A stretch of 64,000 nucleotides of DNA. Origin: Anaerolineaceae bacterium (GTDB lineage: Bacteria > Chloroflexota > Anaerolineae > Anaerolineales > Anaerolineaceae). The notes under the pieces are model-generated. The model made no database searches. It was not told the DNA's origin and saw nothing but the letters and a program-made list of their open reading frames with translations. Positions 63,154 to 64,000 of the stretch are shown piece by piece (position 1 is the stretch's first letter; each line of letters starts with the position of its first letter). The position numbers and the translations under genes were made by a program. The stretch covers positions 1,364,001-1,428,000 of the forward strand of contig JAENZD010000001.1 of assembly GCA_016841445.1 (NCBI GenBank). The letters are read 5' to 3'.

Positions 63154-63303
63154 CTTCTCACGTTATCGCTTATAGCAAGAAAATCAATACAAACGTAGAG
63201 GGAATTGCTGGTCAGTCGACCAGTTCGACCAATTGTGTCTTGAGTTATGATTTCATTTATCGATCAAACATCAACACAAATTAGGATGAAAGGTCTTCAC
63301 TAA

Positions 63304-63492
63304 ATGAACCAAGATAAAAAACAAAAAACTTCTTATGTGGGTTTAGGAATCATTTTTGGCGTTCCATTTGGTTTTCTACTCGGCCTTCTGCTTTTCCCAG
63401 ATAATCCAGCCGCAGGCATAGGCATCGGCATAAGCCTCGGGATTATTATTGGGGCTATCATGGATGCTCAAAAAGGGAAAATAAACAATTAA
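63304..63492 (+). CDS. Small two-TM glycine-zipper membrane protein
   Basis: A 62-residue protein with two glycine-rich hydrophobic helices (VGLGIIFGVPFGFLLGLLLF and AGIGIGISLGIIIGAIM) joined by a short PDNPA turn. The pattern of Gly every fourth residue suggests tight helix packing or oligomerisation. GAAAGG lies upstream. No family recognised. Confidence 0.6.
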   Translation: MNQDKKQKTSYVGLGIIFGVPFGFLLGLLLFPDNPAAGIGIGISLGIIIGAIMDAQKGKINN

Positions 63493-63657
63493 TTGGTTTG
63501 AAAGTTGAAACATAAGCAATTGAAATCTTCCCACCTTAGTCTTCTCACAGTGAAAAAGTATTCTCAAAGTCAGCACAATAAGATTCGCAACTATGAGATT
63601 CATCAGCAATCTGTATGGTAAATTATCTTCAATTCCTGGATAACTAAAATAAAATTT

Positions 63658-64000
63658 TCAGGATTCTTCTTCATCATCCATGTTAAAATTACTGACAGCT
63701 AAATGAGTGAAATCATTCAAACCCCATACAACCCATTTATGTTTCTCGGGTTCATAATAAACCGTTGCATAAGCTGTGTTCACAAACCTGAAATGAATGC
63801 CCTGACCGCTCGCCTGAGGTGTCATACCAAAAACAACATGCAGCGCTTGATTCAATATTCCGCCATGTGAGACAACCAGATAACGAGCAGGCGGTCGCTT
63901 TAAGATGCTGTGGATAGCTTTACCAGCCCTGAGGTAAAGTGCCCAATTCCCTTCTCCAGTTTCTGCCATTGTATCGTAAGGTGTGAAGAATTCCGGTTTG
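63658..64000 (-). CDS. Histidine phosphatase superfamily protein (5' part beyond window edge)
   Basis: The C-terminal 114 codons of a minus-strand gene are visible; the frame is open to the right edge. YLVVSHGGILNQAL contains the second catalytic His of the phosphoglycerate mutase-like fold, and the GEGNWALYLRAGKAIHSIL helix precedes it. The first RHG motif lies outside the window, so it is not known whether it is complete. Substrate unknown. Confidence 0.82.
   Translation of the reverse strand, partial: KPEFFTPYDTMAETGEGNWALYLRAGKAIHSILKRPPARYLVVSHGGILNQALHVVFGMTPQASGQGIHFRFVNTAYATVYYEPEKHKWVVWGLNDFTHLAVSNFNMDDEEES

Overview
The window reads as ordinary bacterial chromosome of moderate GC. 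Gene content suggests a member of the Chloroflexota, probably class Anaerolineae. The grounds are a multi-GAF SpoIIE phosphatase, FhaA/FhaB-type proteins beside a SEDS-PBP fusion, a bacterial RtcB/archease pair, an S1-FtsK-Lgt operon, many SH3b/DUF11-type exported proteins with Thr/Pro-rich linkers, and a surface protein ending in a VPLVEK-like tail. This assignment is an inference; no rRNA or marker phylogeny is available here. No CRISPR array, prophage, transposase or integrase was seen.

Layout. 1-7.2 kb: radC (cut at the left edge), then a partner-switching cassette (STAS, HATPase, GAF-SpoIIE phosphatase) that overlaps tail to tail with a ParB-like/double Usp protein. 7.4-14.1 kb: PfkB kinase, parA, parB and amidohydrolase in one run, then an HTH protein, a tandem GNAT and a membrane-anchored DsbA-like thioredoxin. 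14.1-17.5 kb: minus-strand DUF554 protein, cobalamin adenosyltransferase, ABC solute-binding protein and secG. 17.5-25.2 kb: PHP phosphoesterase, rtcB with archease, then fhaA-fhaB-mtnP-SEDS/PBP fusion. 25.3-28 kb: tyrS, a LiaF-like protein and an HNH protein. 28-36.9 kb: a tightly packed minus-strand run from purine nucleoside phosphorylase through an Ig-like membrane protein, GNAT, a multi-TM/GAF/HTH receptor, an S1 protein, ftsK and a CDP-alcohol phosphatidyltransferase to lgt.

37-47.7 kb is the accessory part. It holds xylB, a small four-TM protein, a large DUF11 surface protein, a lone E2-type acyltransferase, a decayed copy of the small membrane gene, one intact CAT-anticodon tRNA, two decayed tRNA copies that each keep the same terminator hairpin, a membrane protein behind a GAAC-N4-GTTC palindrome, and two tandem paralogous SH3b lipoproteins. 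From 47.7 kb to the right edge the content is housekeeping again: YhhN protein, era, ogt, a purine PRTase, small membrane proteins, a HicB/DinB-like fusion, dnaX-ybaB-recR, flavodoxin, alaS, mutS, phhB and a histidine phosphatase cut at the right edge.

The most interesting signals are four. The SEDS-PBP fusion keeps the polymerase signature but has lost all three transpeptidase motifs. The tRNA/terminator/small-membrane-gene module recurs across 39.3-44.7 kb. A perfect SOS-type palindrome lies before a membrane protein of unknown role. The signalling cassette at the left edge pairs a multi-GAF phosphatase with a ParB-Usp fusion whose 3' end overlaps it.
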